Below are positions 7,885 through 15,896 of a DNA stretch of 26,447 nt, in pieces (position 1 is the first letter of the stretch; every line of letters begins with the position of its first letter). The position numbers were made by a program, and so were the translations under genes. Source of the stretch: JBLIAZ01 sp047632015 (lineage in GTDB: Bacteria > Bacteroidota > Bacteroidia > Flavobacteriales_C > GCA-002722245); assembly GCA_047632015.1 (NCBI GenBank), contig JBLIBC010000004.1, positions 1-26,447 of the forward strand. The letters run 5' to 3'. The notes below the pieces were generated by a model. The model worked only from the letters and a program-made list of their open reading frames with translations. It had not been told where the DNA came from and did no database searches.

Positions 7885-10494
7885 TTATACCGGCCTTACA
7901 AGATTAAATTTCTTCATTTTATCTCGTAAGGTACTTGGTTTTAAATCTAGCTTTTCTGCAGCTCCATTTTTGCCACCAATTTTCCATTCACACTCTTTCA
8001 ATAAACGCATTATGTGGTCTTTCTGAACATCACCTAGGGATAACGATTTCATATTATCAATAGCTCTAACCTTCTTGGATTTTCCAGCTCCATCAGCACC
8101 TTCAAAACCAATGAAATTTAACACATCTCCACTGGCCTGAATAATAGCCCTTTCAACTGAATTCTCGAGCTCTCGCACATTCCCTTGCCATTCATAATCT
8201 TTCATTTTAGCTAAGGTTGAATCAGGAATAAACTTGATCACCTTACCATATTTCTTTGAATATTTTTTGACAAAATAATCCACAAGAATAGGAATATCTT
8301 CCACACGATCTCTTAATGGTGGTATTTTTATTGGAAAAACGTTTAGCCTAAAGTACAGGTCTTTCCTAAAGTTACCCTCGTCAGACTCCTTTTTAAGCAC
8401 CCGGTTTGTAGCTGCTATTACCCGAACGTCTACTTTCAATGTCTTTTCACTCCCAACTCTTTCTATTTCTCCTTCCTGCAAAGCACGCAGTAATTTTGGC
8501 TGAAGATCAAGAGGCATCTCACCAATCTCATCTAAAAATATAGTTCCCCCATCCGCCAATTCAAATTTTCCCAATTTGTTTTTTATAGCTCCAGTGAACG
8601 AACCCTTTTCATGACCAAACAATTCGCTCTCAATTAACTCTCTAGGAATAGCAGCACAATTGACCTTAATCAAAGGTTTGTCTTTCCGAAACCCAGTATT
8701 ATGAATAGCTCGTGCAATCAATTCCTTACCAGTACCAGTTTCTCCAGAAATTAAGACGGTTGCATCCGTGGGAGCAACTCGCTCAACTTCAGACAATACC
8801 TCGCCAAACTGAGCGCTACCGTAAATCAAGTTTTCATAATTATACGTAAAAGCAATTTCTTCCTTTAAATAAGTGTTTTCACGCTCTAGCTGTTTCTTCA
8901 ATTTATTAACTTCATCAAATGCATTTTTCAACTGAAGTTCTGCTAATTTCTTTTCAGTAACATCAATGGCAATTCCTGAAAAATAATGAGGACTACCATC
9001 TGAATGACAATGTAAATCTGCGCGCACTTGAACCCAAATTTTTCGACCGTCAGGCAAATCCATTTCGTGCTCATAAAGGAATATTTGCCCATCTGGGTTT
9101 TCAATGTAATCTTGAATGAGCAATGCTATTCTTTGGCGATCGTACTCAGGTATATAATTTAAGTAATTTTCCAAAATCGGTTCATGAGTAGCCTTGTCTA
9201 TTGAAAACATGGTATAAATCTCATCTGTCCATTTTGTATAACTATCCTTTATGAAAAATTCAAACTCTCCTACTTTAGCGGATTCCATTGCTAATGACAA
9301 ATTCTTTCTACTTTCAGCTAACTTAACTTCTTCTATTTTCTTTTTTGTAACGTCAATTATTACACCTGAAAACCTTAATGGTCCACCATTATCATCAAAC
9401 GTCAAATGACACCTGTTTTCAATCCATATCAACTCTCCTGATGGCCGTAAAATTTGATTATCAAAAACCAACATGTCTTTAATTTGATTTTCCATATGAT
9501 AGAAAATAATATCTCGGACTCGATCTCGTCCATCTACCGGAATCAAGGAGACAAAACCTTCTAACGTATGATCCATATCTCCTTTTGGTACTCCAAATAT
9601 TTCGTAAATCATATCAGAAAATAAAGTAGTATTGGAATTGATTGCCCATTCAAATTCTCCAATTTTTGCCGCACCTAAACCAAGTGATAAATTTTCTTTT
9701 TGCTTTTCAATATCCTCTTGTTCCTTTTTTCTACTTGTTATATCAATGCAAATTCCAGCAAACGACTCAGGCTTTCCATCTTTACCCATGCGCGACTTGC
9801 ATCTCACCATTAACCATCGCTTTTCGCCCGTATCTCTTTTTATAAACTGATGTTCATATTCAAAAACGCCAGGGCGTGGATTCTGGATGTAATCAAAAAT
9901 TAAAGCACGAACAACCGCCCTACCTTCCCCTGGAATAAAATCTAAATACGCTTCAAAATCACCACCAAATCCAGATGGTTGCACTCCTAATATATTAAGC
10001 ACTTCTAACGAAAAATTAAACACATTGTCTTCAACCAAACAATTAAACTCTCCGGCACCGGCAAATTGCAGTCCTAAAATCAAATTTTCTTTGCTTTCAC
10101 TTAACTTATTCTCTTTATCCATTCTTTCTGTAACATCTCGCCCAACCGATTGATAATCTGTCACCTCACTTTTACTATTAAAAACTGCTTTTGTAACCCA
10201 TTCGTGGTACCCGGGACTTCCGTCAGGATTAACAAATTCTCTAACTCCACTCAAAATAGGATTGTCTATCGTCAAGGTACTTAACACTTCCCAAGTCATC
10301 CCTACCTCTTCTTTTGTTATAAATTTATTAATATGATTACCTAGTAAGTCTTGTGCTTTATCTTGATATATCTTACAATAACTGTCATTTACGTAGGTCA
10401 TTATACCTTTAGCATTAAACCGCACAATCATTTCTTCTTGATGATCTAGTACTTCTTGTAAAGCTTTAGCTGAATTGTTGATCATTATATTCAA
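7885..10494 (-). CDS. Four-PAS sigma-54-dependent transcriptional activator (869 aa)
   Basis: The order is four PAS/PAC units (about 10-125, 135-258, 270-388 and 398-517), a short coiled coil (about 520-545), a sigma-54 AAA+ domain (about 555-790), and a C-terminal Fis-type helix-turn-helix (about 843-866). Walker A is GETGTGKE (584-591), the sigma-54 contact loop is GSFTGA (631-636), Walker B is GGTIFLDEIGEM, and the helix-turn-helix reads AAEKLDLKPSTLRDKM. PAS units 2-4 each begin with a near-identical NLxLxxxxAxxGEF phrase, so they arose by internal duplication. No membrane helix is present, so it is a cytoplasmic sensor-regulator; the PAS ligand is unknown. No receiver domain is fused, so control is likely through PAS sensing. 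GSFTGA in place of GAFTGA keeps the key Phe-Thr-Gly. Start ATG 10494 is used; a second Met three codons later is possible. Confidence 0.9.
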   Translation of the reverse strand: MNIMINNSAKALQEVLDHQEEMIVRFNAKGIMTYVNDSYCKIYQDKAQDLLGNHINKFITKEEVGMTWEVLSTLTIDNPILSGVREFVNPDGSPGYHEWVTKAVFNSKSEVTDYQSVGRDVTERMDKENKLSESKENLILGLQFAGAGEFNCLVEDNVFNFSLEVLNILGVQPSGFGGDFEAYLDFIPGEGRAVVRALIFDYIQNPRPGVFEYEHQFIKRDTGEKRWLMVRCKSRMGKDGKPESFAGICIDITSRKKEQEDIEKQKENLSLGLGAAKIGEFEWAINSNTTLFSDMIYEIFGVPKGDMDHTLEGFVSLIPVDGRDRVRDIIFYHMENQIKDMLVFDNQILRPSGELIWIENRCHLTFDDNGGPLRFSGVIIDVTKKKIEEVKLAESRKNLSLAMESAKVGEFEFFIKDSYTKWTDEIYTMFSIDKATHEPILENYLNYIPEYDRQRIALLIQDYIENPDGQIFLYEHEMDLPDGRKIWVQVRADLHCHSDGSPHYFSGIAIDVTEKKLAELQLKNAFDEVNKLKKQLERENTYLKEEIAFTYNYENLIYGSAQFGEVLSEVERVAPTDATVLISGETGTGKELIARAIHNTGFRKDKPLIKVNCAAIPRELIESELFGHEKGSFTGAIKNKLGKFELADGGTIFLDEIGEMPLDLQPKLLRALQEGEIERVGSEKTLKVDVRVIAATNRVLKKESDEGNFRKDLYFRLNVFPIKIPPLRDRVEDIPILVDYFVKKYSKKYGKVIKFIPDSTLAKMKDYEWQGNVRELENSVERAIIQASGDVLNFIGFEGADGAGKSKKVRAIDNMKSLSLGDVQKDHIMRLLKECEWKIGGKNGAAEKLDLKPSTLRDKMKKFNLVRPV

Positions 10495-10547
10495 TTTTAT
10501 TAATTCTCTTGAAAAATAGAAAACTATTCCTTAAAATCAAAGGGAAG

Positions 10548-10563
10548 CCACGGAATATCGTGG
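10548..10563. promoter_or_regulatory. Palindromic motif copy (site 3) in the divergent gap upstream of the activator
   Basis: CCACGGAATATCGTGG has perfect 5-base arms, CCACG and CGTGG. Its reverse complement matches the consensus CCACGGTATTCCGTGG at 15 of 16 positions. It lies 54 bases upstream of the activator ATG and 102 bases upstream of the DUF7793-like gene, so it could act on either one. Autoregulation of the activator is a possible reading. No convincing sigma-54 promoter was found on either side of it. Confidence 0.6.
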
Positions 10564-10665
10564 GCGAAAAATTATGGTTATCATCAGCATACAGTTGAAA
10601 ACTAAAAAAGTAAGAAATTAATTCAGCACATGAATTTCATATTTTTATTACAAAATATTTGAAAT

Positions 10666-11037
10666 ATGTCCAGCAGTACTACAACCTCCAGAATTAAAAT
10701 TTTAGAAAACGGTATTATTGTCAATAAGTTAATAACTCCTTCAGCTTTCAAAGAGCCATACATCCTTGAGCAGGGCTTGCAGTTGGATTATTTATGCAAT
10801 GGTGAAGAGAAACCTCTTTTACTTGATATTTCAAGGATCTATGGCTCAACTGAAAACATAAAACAAATGATTAGTCATAATAGGTTCTACACTGCGAAAT
10901 CAATTGCCGTTTTGATAAGGTCTAAATTTCAAAAACAACTGTTGGTAATTTGGTGTAAGATTTTTAAACCTCAAGTTCCTGTGCAGTTTTTCGTTAAAAA
11001 ACACAGGGCAATCAATTGGCTTAAAACATATTGTTAA
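10666..11037 (+). CDS. Small STAS-like protein, DUF7793-like (123 aa)
   Basis: The protein reads as a small alpha/beta STAS-type domain. It has ENGIIVNKLITPSA (14-27), a buried strand ending in PLLLDISRIYGS (50-61), an A(K/R)S-type helix RFYTAKSIAVLIRSK (73-87), and the ending FFVKKHRAINWLKTY. This order fits DUF7793 proteins of Bacteroidota, which look like anti-anti-sigma-type domains but whose role is not established. No conserved serine for phosphorylation can be assigned with confidence. It diverges from the PAS/sigma-54 activator, and the shared gap holds palindromic site 3; site 4 lies just after its stop. It is probably part of the same signalling unit. Codon use looks like that of its neighbours. 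The family call is from pattern memory and moderately sure. Confidence 0.65.
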   Translation: MSSSTTTSRIKILENGIIVNKLITPSAFKEPYILEQGLQLDYLCNGEEKPLLLDISRIYGSTENIKQMISHNRFYTAKSIAVLIRSKFQKQLLVIWCKIFKPQVPVQFFVKKHRAINWLKTYC

Positions 11038-11040
11038 ATG

Positions 11041-11056
11041 CAACGGTATTCCCTGG
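11041..11056. promoter_or_regulatory. Palindromic motif copy (site 4), weaker
   Basis: CAACGGTATTCCCTGG matches the consensus CCACGGTATTCCGTGG at 14 of 16 positions, but its arms are not fully complementary. It starts three bases after the stop of the DUF7793-like gene, in the 66-base convergent gap before maf. No promoter it could serve is obvious here. Confidence 0.45.
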
Positions 11057-11103
11057 CTCACTAAAATGCTCCTAGCTTATTTTAATTCTTTTGAGTATGA
11101 TCC

Positions 11104-11700
11104 TCAGGAGTCATAGCATTGAATAACGTTTAACTCAATTAATTTTTTATATAAGTCTCGCAGCGGTAAGCCCATCACATTGTAATAACAACCATCAATC
11201 TTGGCAATCTTTGTATAACCAATCCATTCTTGAATACCGTATGAACCTGCTTTATCTAAAGGTTTAAAAGATTTCACATAGTATTCAGCTTCAACAGCCG
11301 AAACCTCGTCAAATGTCACTTTTGTCACATTGGAAAACGTATTGTTTATGCCATTTATTAAAACCGAAACCCCTGTCACCACCTCATGCGTTTTACCCGA
11401 AAGCTTTCTAATCATTTTCACAGCATCCTCCTCGCTTTTGGGTTTTTCAAGTATTTCTCCTTCTATTATAACAACAGTGTCTGAAGTAATTACCGCCAAA
11501 CCCTTATACTTATCTGTTAAAAACGGTCCAGATTTTAATTTTGACAAATAAACAGGGACTTCATAAATATTCATTTCGTCTCCATAATCTTCCAAAACAT
11601 CCCTAGTCTCGATATCAAACTGCACTCCTATTCCTTTTAATAACTCTTGTCTTCTTGGAGATTTAGATGCCAAAATGATTTTTAGATGTTGTTTGAGCAT
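11104..11700 (-). CDS. maf: Maf-like nucleotide pyrophosphatase (198 aa)
   Basis: Maf proteins hydrolyse non-canonical or selected nucleoside triphosphates (dTTP/UTP in the YhdE branch) to the monophosphate and pyrophosphate, a house-cleaning role in the cytoplasm. The N-terminal substrate loop is IILASKSPRRQELL, the catalytic region is ITSDTVVIIEGEILEKP, and KAGSYGIQEW and YYNVMGLPL follow, all in family order. I start at ATG 11700 (MLKQHLKIILASKSPRR). A longer frame begins at 11733, but its 11 extra residues would overlap the divergent J-domain gene start at 11726 and have no family counterpart. Length of 198 is normal for the family. The two genes are divergent with only 25 bases between starts. 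Confidence 0.9.
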   Translation of the reverse strand: MLKQHLKIILASKSPRRQELLKGIGVQFDIETRDVLEDYGDEMNIYEVPVYLSKLKSGPFLTDKYKGLAVITSDTVVIIEGEILEKPKSEEDAVKMIRKLSGKTHEVVTGVSVLINGINNTFSNVTKVTFDEVSAVEAEYYVKSFKPLDKAGSYGIQEWIGYTKIAKIDGCYYNVMGLPLRDLYKKLIELNVIQCYDS

Positions 11701-11725
11701 AACCTTTATTAACTTTACAGTTGAA

Positions 11726-12502
11726 ATGAACAAAGATAAACTAAAATACTACCTGAAGTTGTTAAAACTAAAGGACGATTCGAGCTTATCTGAAATAAAA
11801 ACTGCCTATCGAAATGCGGCAAAAATTCATCATCCTGACAAATCCAATAGTCAACATGCCACAGAAACATTTAATGAAATAAAAACAGCACAAGAAGTAT
11901 TGGTTAGTTTAAGAATCGAAAGCCCTAAAGGCTCCTTGACAATTCTCAATGATAAAGACGAGGTCAGAATAAAAAGAAAACCAAATTTACAAAAAGAAAA
12001 AATCACATACCTCGATATCATTGGTTCTCGTAAATTCTGGGCACTCACATTAACCTTAATTAATGTGTTTTTGTTGGGTAAAATTGGATTCAATAGTTTT
12101 TTAACTCCAATTCAATTGACTGGAACAATCCTAAGTTTTTGCTTGTTTTCAATCCTATTTTATAAAACCATCAATAAATATAAAATACATTTTATAGGTT
12201 ATTTTGCCCTTCCATTTTTAGCAGCCAATATCTTCCTTTCTGTTAATTTTATTTTTAGCTCTAACCCTTATTTGGAAAGGCACTTAATCAAACAGGAAGT
12301 AATAAAAACAACAATATCAACTGTCACAAAAAGAAGCGAGTCCACGCTTATTCAGTTGAATAATGATGCGCATGAAAAATATCCTGGTTTGCGATTACAT
12401 TTTGACTTAGACCCACTACTTCGAGCAATTGGCGTTGAATTTAAAATTGAAACTGGATTGTTTGGAATTAAAGTCCTCAAAAATTCAACTCCTATCTTTT
12501 AA
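11726..12502 (+). CDS. Membrane-anchored J-domain protein (258 aa)
   Basis: The N-terminal J domain (about 6-60) includes YYLKLLKLKDDSSLSEIKTA and the essential HPD at 36-38 (KIHHPDKS), which stimulates DnaK ATPase. There is no Gly/Phe region or zinc finger, so this is a type III J protein and not DnaJ. Three hydrophobic segments follow (about 100-118, 128-148 and 155-180 by reading), and a soluble C-terminal part of about 65 residues ends GIKVLKNSTPIF. The J domain is expected on the cytoplasmic side, recruiting DnaK to the membrane; the client is unknown. I start at ATG 11726, because the longer frame from 11675 would add 17 residues inside maf before the J domain. Confidence 0.82.
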   Translation: MNKDKLKYYLKLLKLKDDSSLSEIKTAYRNAAKIHHPDKSNSQHATETFNEIKTAQEVLVSLRIESPKGSLTILNDKDEVRIKRKPNLQKEKITYLDIIGSRKFWALTLTLINVFLLGKIGFNSFLTPIQLTGTILSFCLFSILFYKTINKYKIHFIGYFALPFLAANIFLSVNFIFSSNPYLERHLIKQEVIKTTISTVTKRSESTLIQLNNDAHEKYPGLRLHFDLDPLLRAIGVEFKIETGLFGIKVLKNSTPIF

Positions 12503-12564
12503 ACACAATGAATTTCGAAACAATTTCAAACCTATGCCGTATACGACTACAATAAAACAAATAA

Positions 12565-13185
12565 ATGCTTCTTAAAATTCATCCTGACAATCCTGACAAT
12601 AGAAACCTTTCACAAGTTGTGAAGGTATTGCAAAAAGGTGGAGTCATTATATATCCTACAGACACTGTTTATGCATTTGCTTGCGATATAAACAGTAAAA
12701 AAGCAGTTGAAAAAATTTGTCAACTAAGGGGGATTAAACCAAACAAAGCCAACTTTTCAATAGTCTGTAAGGACCTGAGTGAATTAACGGACTTTGCAAA
12801 GCAAGTAGAGAATAGCACTTTTCGGTTGATGAAAAAAGCACTACCAGGACCTTTTACTTTTATCTTAAATGCAAGTAAAAAATCACCAGGCATTTTCAGA
12901 AAAAGCAAAAAAACAATTGGAATAAGAATACCAAGTAACAACATAGCCCTTGCAATTGTGGCACTATTAGGAAATCCAATCATGACTGCATCTTTAAAAG
13001 ACAGTGATGATATTGTAGAGTATACTACAGACCCGGAATTGATATATGAAAACATGGCAAAGCATGTGGACATTGTAATTGATGGTGGATTTGGACAAAA
13101 CGCACCTTCAACCATTATTGATTGCAGTTCGGGCGAACCGGTAATAATAAGAGAAGGCTTGGGTGATTTATCTGAAATAATGTAA
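12565..13185 (+). CDS. yciO: YciO family protein, Sua5/YrdC-like (206 aa)
   Basis: The protein belongs to the Sua5/YrdC/YciO fold, whose best-known members make threonylcarbamoyl-AMP for the t6A modification of tRNA. Motifs are GGVIIYPTDTVYAFACD (nucleotide and threonine site), KICQLRG, LPGPFTFIL, KTIGIRIPS and the ending STIIDCSSGEPVIIREGLGD. Length of 206 and the wording FSIVCKDLSEL and FRLMKKALPGP fit the YciO branch better than TsaC or Sua5. YciO's exact role is less certain than TsaC's, so a tRNA-modification function should be taken as likely only by fold. The gene lies 62 bases after the J-domain gene on the same strand and may be co-transcribed. A strong hairpin follows. Confidence 0.88.
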   Translation: MLLKIHPDNPDNRNLSQVVKVLQKGGVIIYPTDTVYAFACDINSKKAVEKICQLRGIKPNKANFSIVCKDLSELTDFAKQVENSTFRLMKKALPGPFTFILNASKKSPGIFRKSKKTIGIRIPSNNIALAIVALLGNPIMTASLKDSDDIVEYTTDPELIYENMAKHVDIVIDGGFGQNAPSTIIDCSSGEPVIIREGLGDLSEIM

Positions 13186-13233
13186 AATGTAATCAGCTCA
13201 AAAAATAGCAGGAGCTCATCTAATAAATATTGT

Positions 13234-13273
13234 AAATAAAAAAGACCATCAATAATGATGGTCTTTTTTATTT
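13234..13273. terminator. Bidirectional rho-independent terminator between yciO and recA
   Basis: An 18-base perfect stem (13234-13251 pairing with 13256-13273) encloses a four-base loop, ATAA. The GC core is GACCATCA/TGATGGTC, flanked by an A-tract on one side and a T-tract on the other, so it works as a hairpin plus U-run on both strands. Its place between the convergent yciO and recA genes fits a shared terminator. Confidence 0.93.
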
Positions 13274-13315
13274 CTCAACATCATAATCCTGTCAAGGTAG
13301 AATCACTTTTTAAAT

Positions 13316-14323
13316 TCACTTTCCTTCTGCCTCCAATGCTGCTAAAACTTTTTTCTCAAGCTCATTTGCTAGCTCCTCGTTGTCTTTAAGAAGATTCTTA
13401 ACAGAATCCCTTCCTTGTCCTAATTTAGTATCACCATAACTAAACCATGAACCTGATTTTTTAATCACATTCTTTTCAACAGCAAAATCAATGATTTCAC
13501 CTGTTTTAGAAAAACCTTCTCCAAACATGATATCAAATTCAGCTTTTCGGAACGGTGGTGCAAGCTTATTCTTAACCACCTTCACCCTTGTCCTGTTACC
13601 AATTACTTCATCACCACTTTTTATTTGTCCTATTCTTCGAATATCTAATCTTACCGAAGCATAAAACTTTAAAGCATTACCACCTGTTGTTGTTTCAGGA
13701 TTACCAAACATAACCCCAATCTTTTCTCTTAATTGGTTGATAAATATTACACAACATCCTGTTTTATGAATAGTTGATGTGAGTTTCCTTAACGCTTGCG
13801 ACATCAACCTAGCGTGAAGACCCATTCTTGAATCTCCCATTTCACCATCTATTTCAGCTTTCGGAGTCAGAGCTGCCACAGAATCAATAACAATTAAATC
13901 AATCGCTCCTGAACTAATTAAATTGTCTGCAATTTCCAAAGCTTGCTCTCCATTGTCTGGCTGAGAGATCAATAAATTCTGCGTATCAACTCCTAACTTT
14001 GCAGCATAAAATTGATCAAAAGCGTGTTCTGCATCAATGATAGCAGCAATTCCTCCATTTTTTTGAGTTTCAGCTATAGCATGAATAGCTAATGTTGTTT
14101 TACCTGACGACTCAGGACCGTATACTTCAACTACTCTACCTTTTGGTAAACCACCAATTCCTAACGCTATATCCAAACCTAAGGAACCTGTTGAAATTTT
14201 TTCAATGTCTAATGCTGGAGAATCTCCCAAACGCATAACAGCACCTTTACCGTACGTTTTGTCCATGCGCTCCATTGTCATTTGCAACGCTTTTAATTTG
14301 TCTTTATTTACTTCTTTTGCCAT
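13316..14323 (-). CDS. recA: Recombinase RecA (335 aa)
   Basis: RecA forms filaments on single-stranded DNA, drives strand exchange and triggers LexA cleavage where a LexA response exists. The Walker A motif is GPESSGKT (69-76), the Walker B region is LIVIDSVAALTPKAEI, and the DNA-binding loops around EIDGEMGDSRMGLHAR and FGNPETTTGGNALKFY are intact. The length of 335 is typical. The C-terminal tail is short and acidic/lysine-mixed (EELANELEKKVLAALEAEGK). The start lies four bases after the bcp stop, so the two are almost certainly one transcript, which ends at the hairpin at 13234-13273. No SOS box was recognised upstream. Confidence 0.98.
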   Translation of the reverse strand: MAKEVNKDKLKALQMTMERMDKTYGKGAVMRLGDSPALDIEKISTGSLGLDIALGIGGLPKGRVVEVYGPESSGKTTLAIHAIAETQKNGGIAAIIDAEHAFDQFYAAKLGVDTQNLLISQPDNGEQALEIADNLISSGAIDLIVIDSVAALTPKAEIDGEMGDSRMGLHARLMSQALRKLTSTIHKTGCCVIFINQLREKIGVMFGNPETTTGGNALKFYASVRLDIRRIGQIKSGDEVIGNRTRVKVVKNKLAPPFRKAEFDIMFGEGFSKTGEIIDFAVEKNVIKKSGSWFSYGDTKLGQGRDSVKNLLKDNEELANELEKKVLAALEAEGK

Positions 14324-14327
14324 AATA

Positions 14328-14786
14328 CTACTTTTTATATGTTGCTAATATTTGCTCGGCGTGAGCTTTTGTTTTTACTTTTTCGAAAATCTGTTCTAAA
14401 TTGCCTTTTTCATCAATAATGAATGTTTTTCTGTGAATTCCTTCGTATTCTTTTCCCATGAACTTTTTAGGACCCCAAATTCCGTAAGCATTTATAACTT
14501 CCTTATCGACGTCCGCAATTAACGGAAATGGTAAATTAAACTTGTCGACAAACTTATCATGTCTTTCCACGGAATCGGCGCTTACTCCAACCACTTCAAA
14601 ACCAGCTTTTTTTAACACCGAAATATTGTCTCTTAAATCACACGCTTCTGCAGTGCAGCCCGGTGTATTATCTTTTGGGTAAAAAAACAGAATTACTTTT
14701 TTACCTAAAAAATCGTTGCTATCTACCAACTTACCTCCTTGACTCTTACCTGAAAAACTGGGGGCTTTTTCTCCTAATTTTAACAT
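14328..14786 (-). CDS. bcp: Thiol peroxidase, Bcp/PrxQ-type peroxiredoxin (152 aa)
   Basis: The protein reduces hydrogen peroxide and organic hydroperoxides with thioredoxin as electron donor. FFYPKDNTPGCTAEACDLRD carries the peroxidatic Cys44 and the resolving Cys49 five residues later, the atypical two-cysteine pattern of Bcp. KKFMGKEYEGIHRKTFIID is the usual later motif. Length matches the family. It precedes recA by four bases, linking an oxidative-stress enzyme and a DNA-repair enzyme on one message. A TAnnTTTG box sits 21 bases before the start, in the 69-base gap after the membrane-protein gene. Confidence 0.96.
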   Translation of the reverse strand: MLKLGEKAPSFSGKSQGGKLVDSNDFLGKKVILFFYPKDNTPGCTAEACDLRDNISVLKKAGFEVVGVSADSVERHDKFVDKFNLPFPLIADVDKEVINAYGIWGPKKFMGKEYEGIHRKTFIIDEKGNLEQIFEKVKTKAHAEQILATYKK

Positions 14787-14806
14787 CTTTAAATTTTATT
14801 TGGCCT

Positions 14807-14814
14807 CAAATATA
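14807..14814 (-). promoter_or_regulatory. Candidate -7 promoter box (TATATTTG) for bcp-recA
   Basis: TATATTTG on the minus strand fits TAnnTTTG and lies 20 bases before the bcp ATG (leader of about 14 bases). No -33 TTTG at correct spacing was seen; the upstream stretch is nearly pure A/T. It would allow bcp-recA to be transcribed apart from the upstream gene. Confidence 0.4.
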
Positions 14815-14855
14815 ATAGTAAAATTTATTTTATTATTATTTTATTTATTTTTTAA

Positions 14856-15896
14856 TTACTTACTTTTGTTTTTATTGATAAAAGGCAGTATAACAACAGC
14901 TGTTGCACCGTATAATATTACTGCTGCTGTCATAGTAGCAAAAGCAACTTGTGCTATCGCTACACCATTCCCATCGGAAACACCAAATATTGACAATGCC
15001 AATCCAACCATCAAATGCCATGCTCCAATACCTCCATTGGTTGGAACTACCATACCATAACTCCCAGCCATAAATACAGCGAAACCAGCACTTAAACCAA
15101 GACTAGCTGTAGGCTCATATGCAAAGAAACAAATGTAGGTCATTCCAAAATACATACCCCAAATAAACACTGTATGACCAAAAAAAGCTGCTTTTTGTTT
15201 TAACTTCAATACTTTCTTAGCACCTTCAATTAGTTCACCTTTGAATGATACTAACTTTTGAAAGAGCTTAGTATTTACTATCTTTTTTCTGAAATGAAAC
15301 GCTACATAAATAGTAGCTAGAAAAACTACCCCAAGAATTATCAAAAAACCCTTACTGGTCACTAACTCCATAATGTAATCAAGCACCCCGGGCTCTTCAT
15401 TTCCCACTAATTTTCGCTTCTCAAGCACTTTATAATACATTCCTTTTACTGTACTAAATTGGAAAAACATTAATAGTGCGGTGCCCAATAACAAGGTCAA
15501 CAGGTCAATTAAACGCTCAACAACTACCGTCCCTAATAAGTTTTTAACTGGTATTTTCTCATACTTATATAATGTTCCGCACCTTGCAACTTCACCAGAA
15601 CGAGGAATAATTAAATTGGAAAAATACATGAATAGTACCGAAAGGAAAACATTTTTAAGCTTTGGGTTATAACCAAAGGAGCGAATCAAGTATCTCCATC
15701 TAATAGCTCGAGATAAATGTGCGAACAAAGCCATTATCGCACTAATTATAAAAAAAGAAAAATTCATTGTTCTCGCCTTAGCAAGAATCTCGTCAAAATT
15801 CATCCCCCAAGCCGAATAAATCATCAGCCCAACCCCTAACAAAAGGAAAAAGACGTATTTTAATATGTTTAACACTTTACTTCTCAAATCAATCAA
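14856..15896 (-). CDS. Lysylphosphatidylglycerol synthase-type (UPF0104) membrane protein (346 aa)
   Basis: This is a polytopic membrane protein with about eight hydrophobic helices. It matches the flippase-like domain of the MprF/AglD/UPF0104 family. Signs are AHLSRAIRWRYLIRSFGY (about 59-76), the FMYFSNLIIPRSGEVARC segment (about 89-106), and the late GSYGMVVPTNGGIGAWH motif (PxxGGIGxxE-like). The soluble aminoacyl-transferase domain of MprF is absent, so it is unlikely to make lysyl-phosphatidylglycerol. Lipid or polyprenyl-lipid translocation is a reasonable guess. It lies upstream of bcp-recA on the same strand, 69 bases away, but the link is probably only positional. A TAnnTTTG box occurs at 15935-15942. 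Confidence 0.85.
   Translation of the reverse strand: MIDLRSKVLNILKYVFFLLLGVGLMIYSAWGMNFDEILAKARTMNFSFFIISAIMALFAHLSRAIRWRYLIRSFGYNPKLKNVFLSVLFMYFSNLIIPRSGEVARCGTLYKYEKIPVKNLLGTVVVERLIDLLTLLLGTALLMFFQFSTVKGMYYKVLEKRKLVGNEEPGVLDYIMELVTSKGFLIILGVVFLATIYVAFHFRKKIVNTKLFQKLVSFKGELIEGAKKVLKLKQKAAFFGHTVFIWGMYFGMTYICFFAYEPTASLGLSAGFAVFMAGSYGMVVPTNGGIGAWHLMVGLALSIFGVSDGNGVAIAQVAFATMTAAVILYGATAVVILPFINKNKSK

Noticed and set aside
10575..10588. Possible sigma-54 promoter upstream of the DUF7793-like gene
   Set aside because: GG and GC are nine bases apart instead of ten and the TGGCAC core is absent.
11675..11725. Longer N-terminus for the J-domain protein
   Set aside because: It would overlap maf coding sequence and add 17 residues ahead of a standard J-domain start at ATG 11726.
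12720..13115. 131-codon minus-strand open frame antisense to yciO
   Set aside because: The plus-strand frame has clear family motifs throughout; the antisense protein shows no recognisable domain and no start signal.
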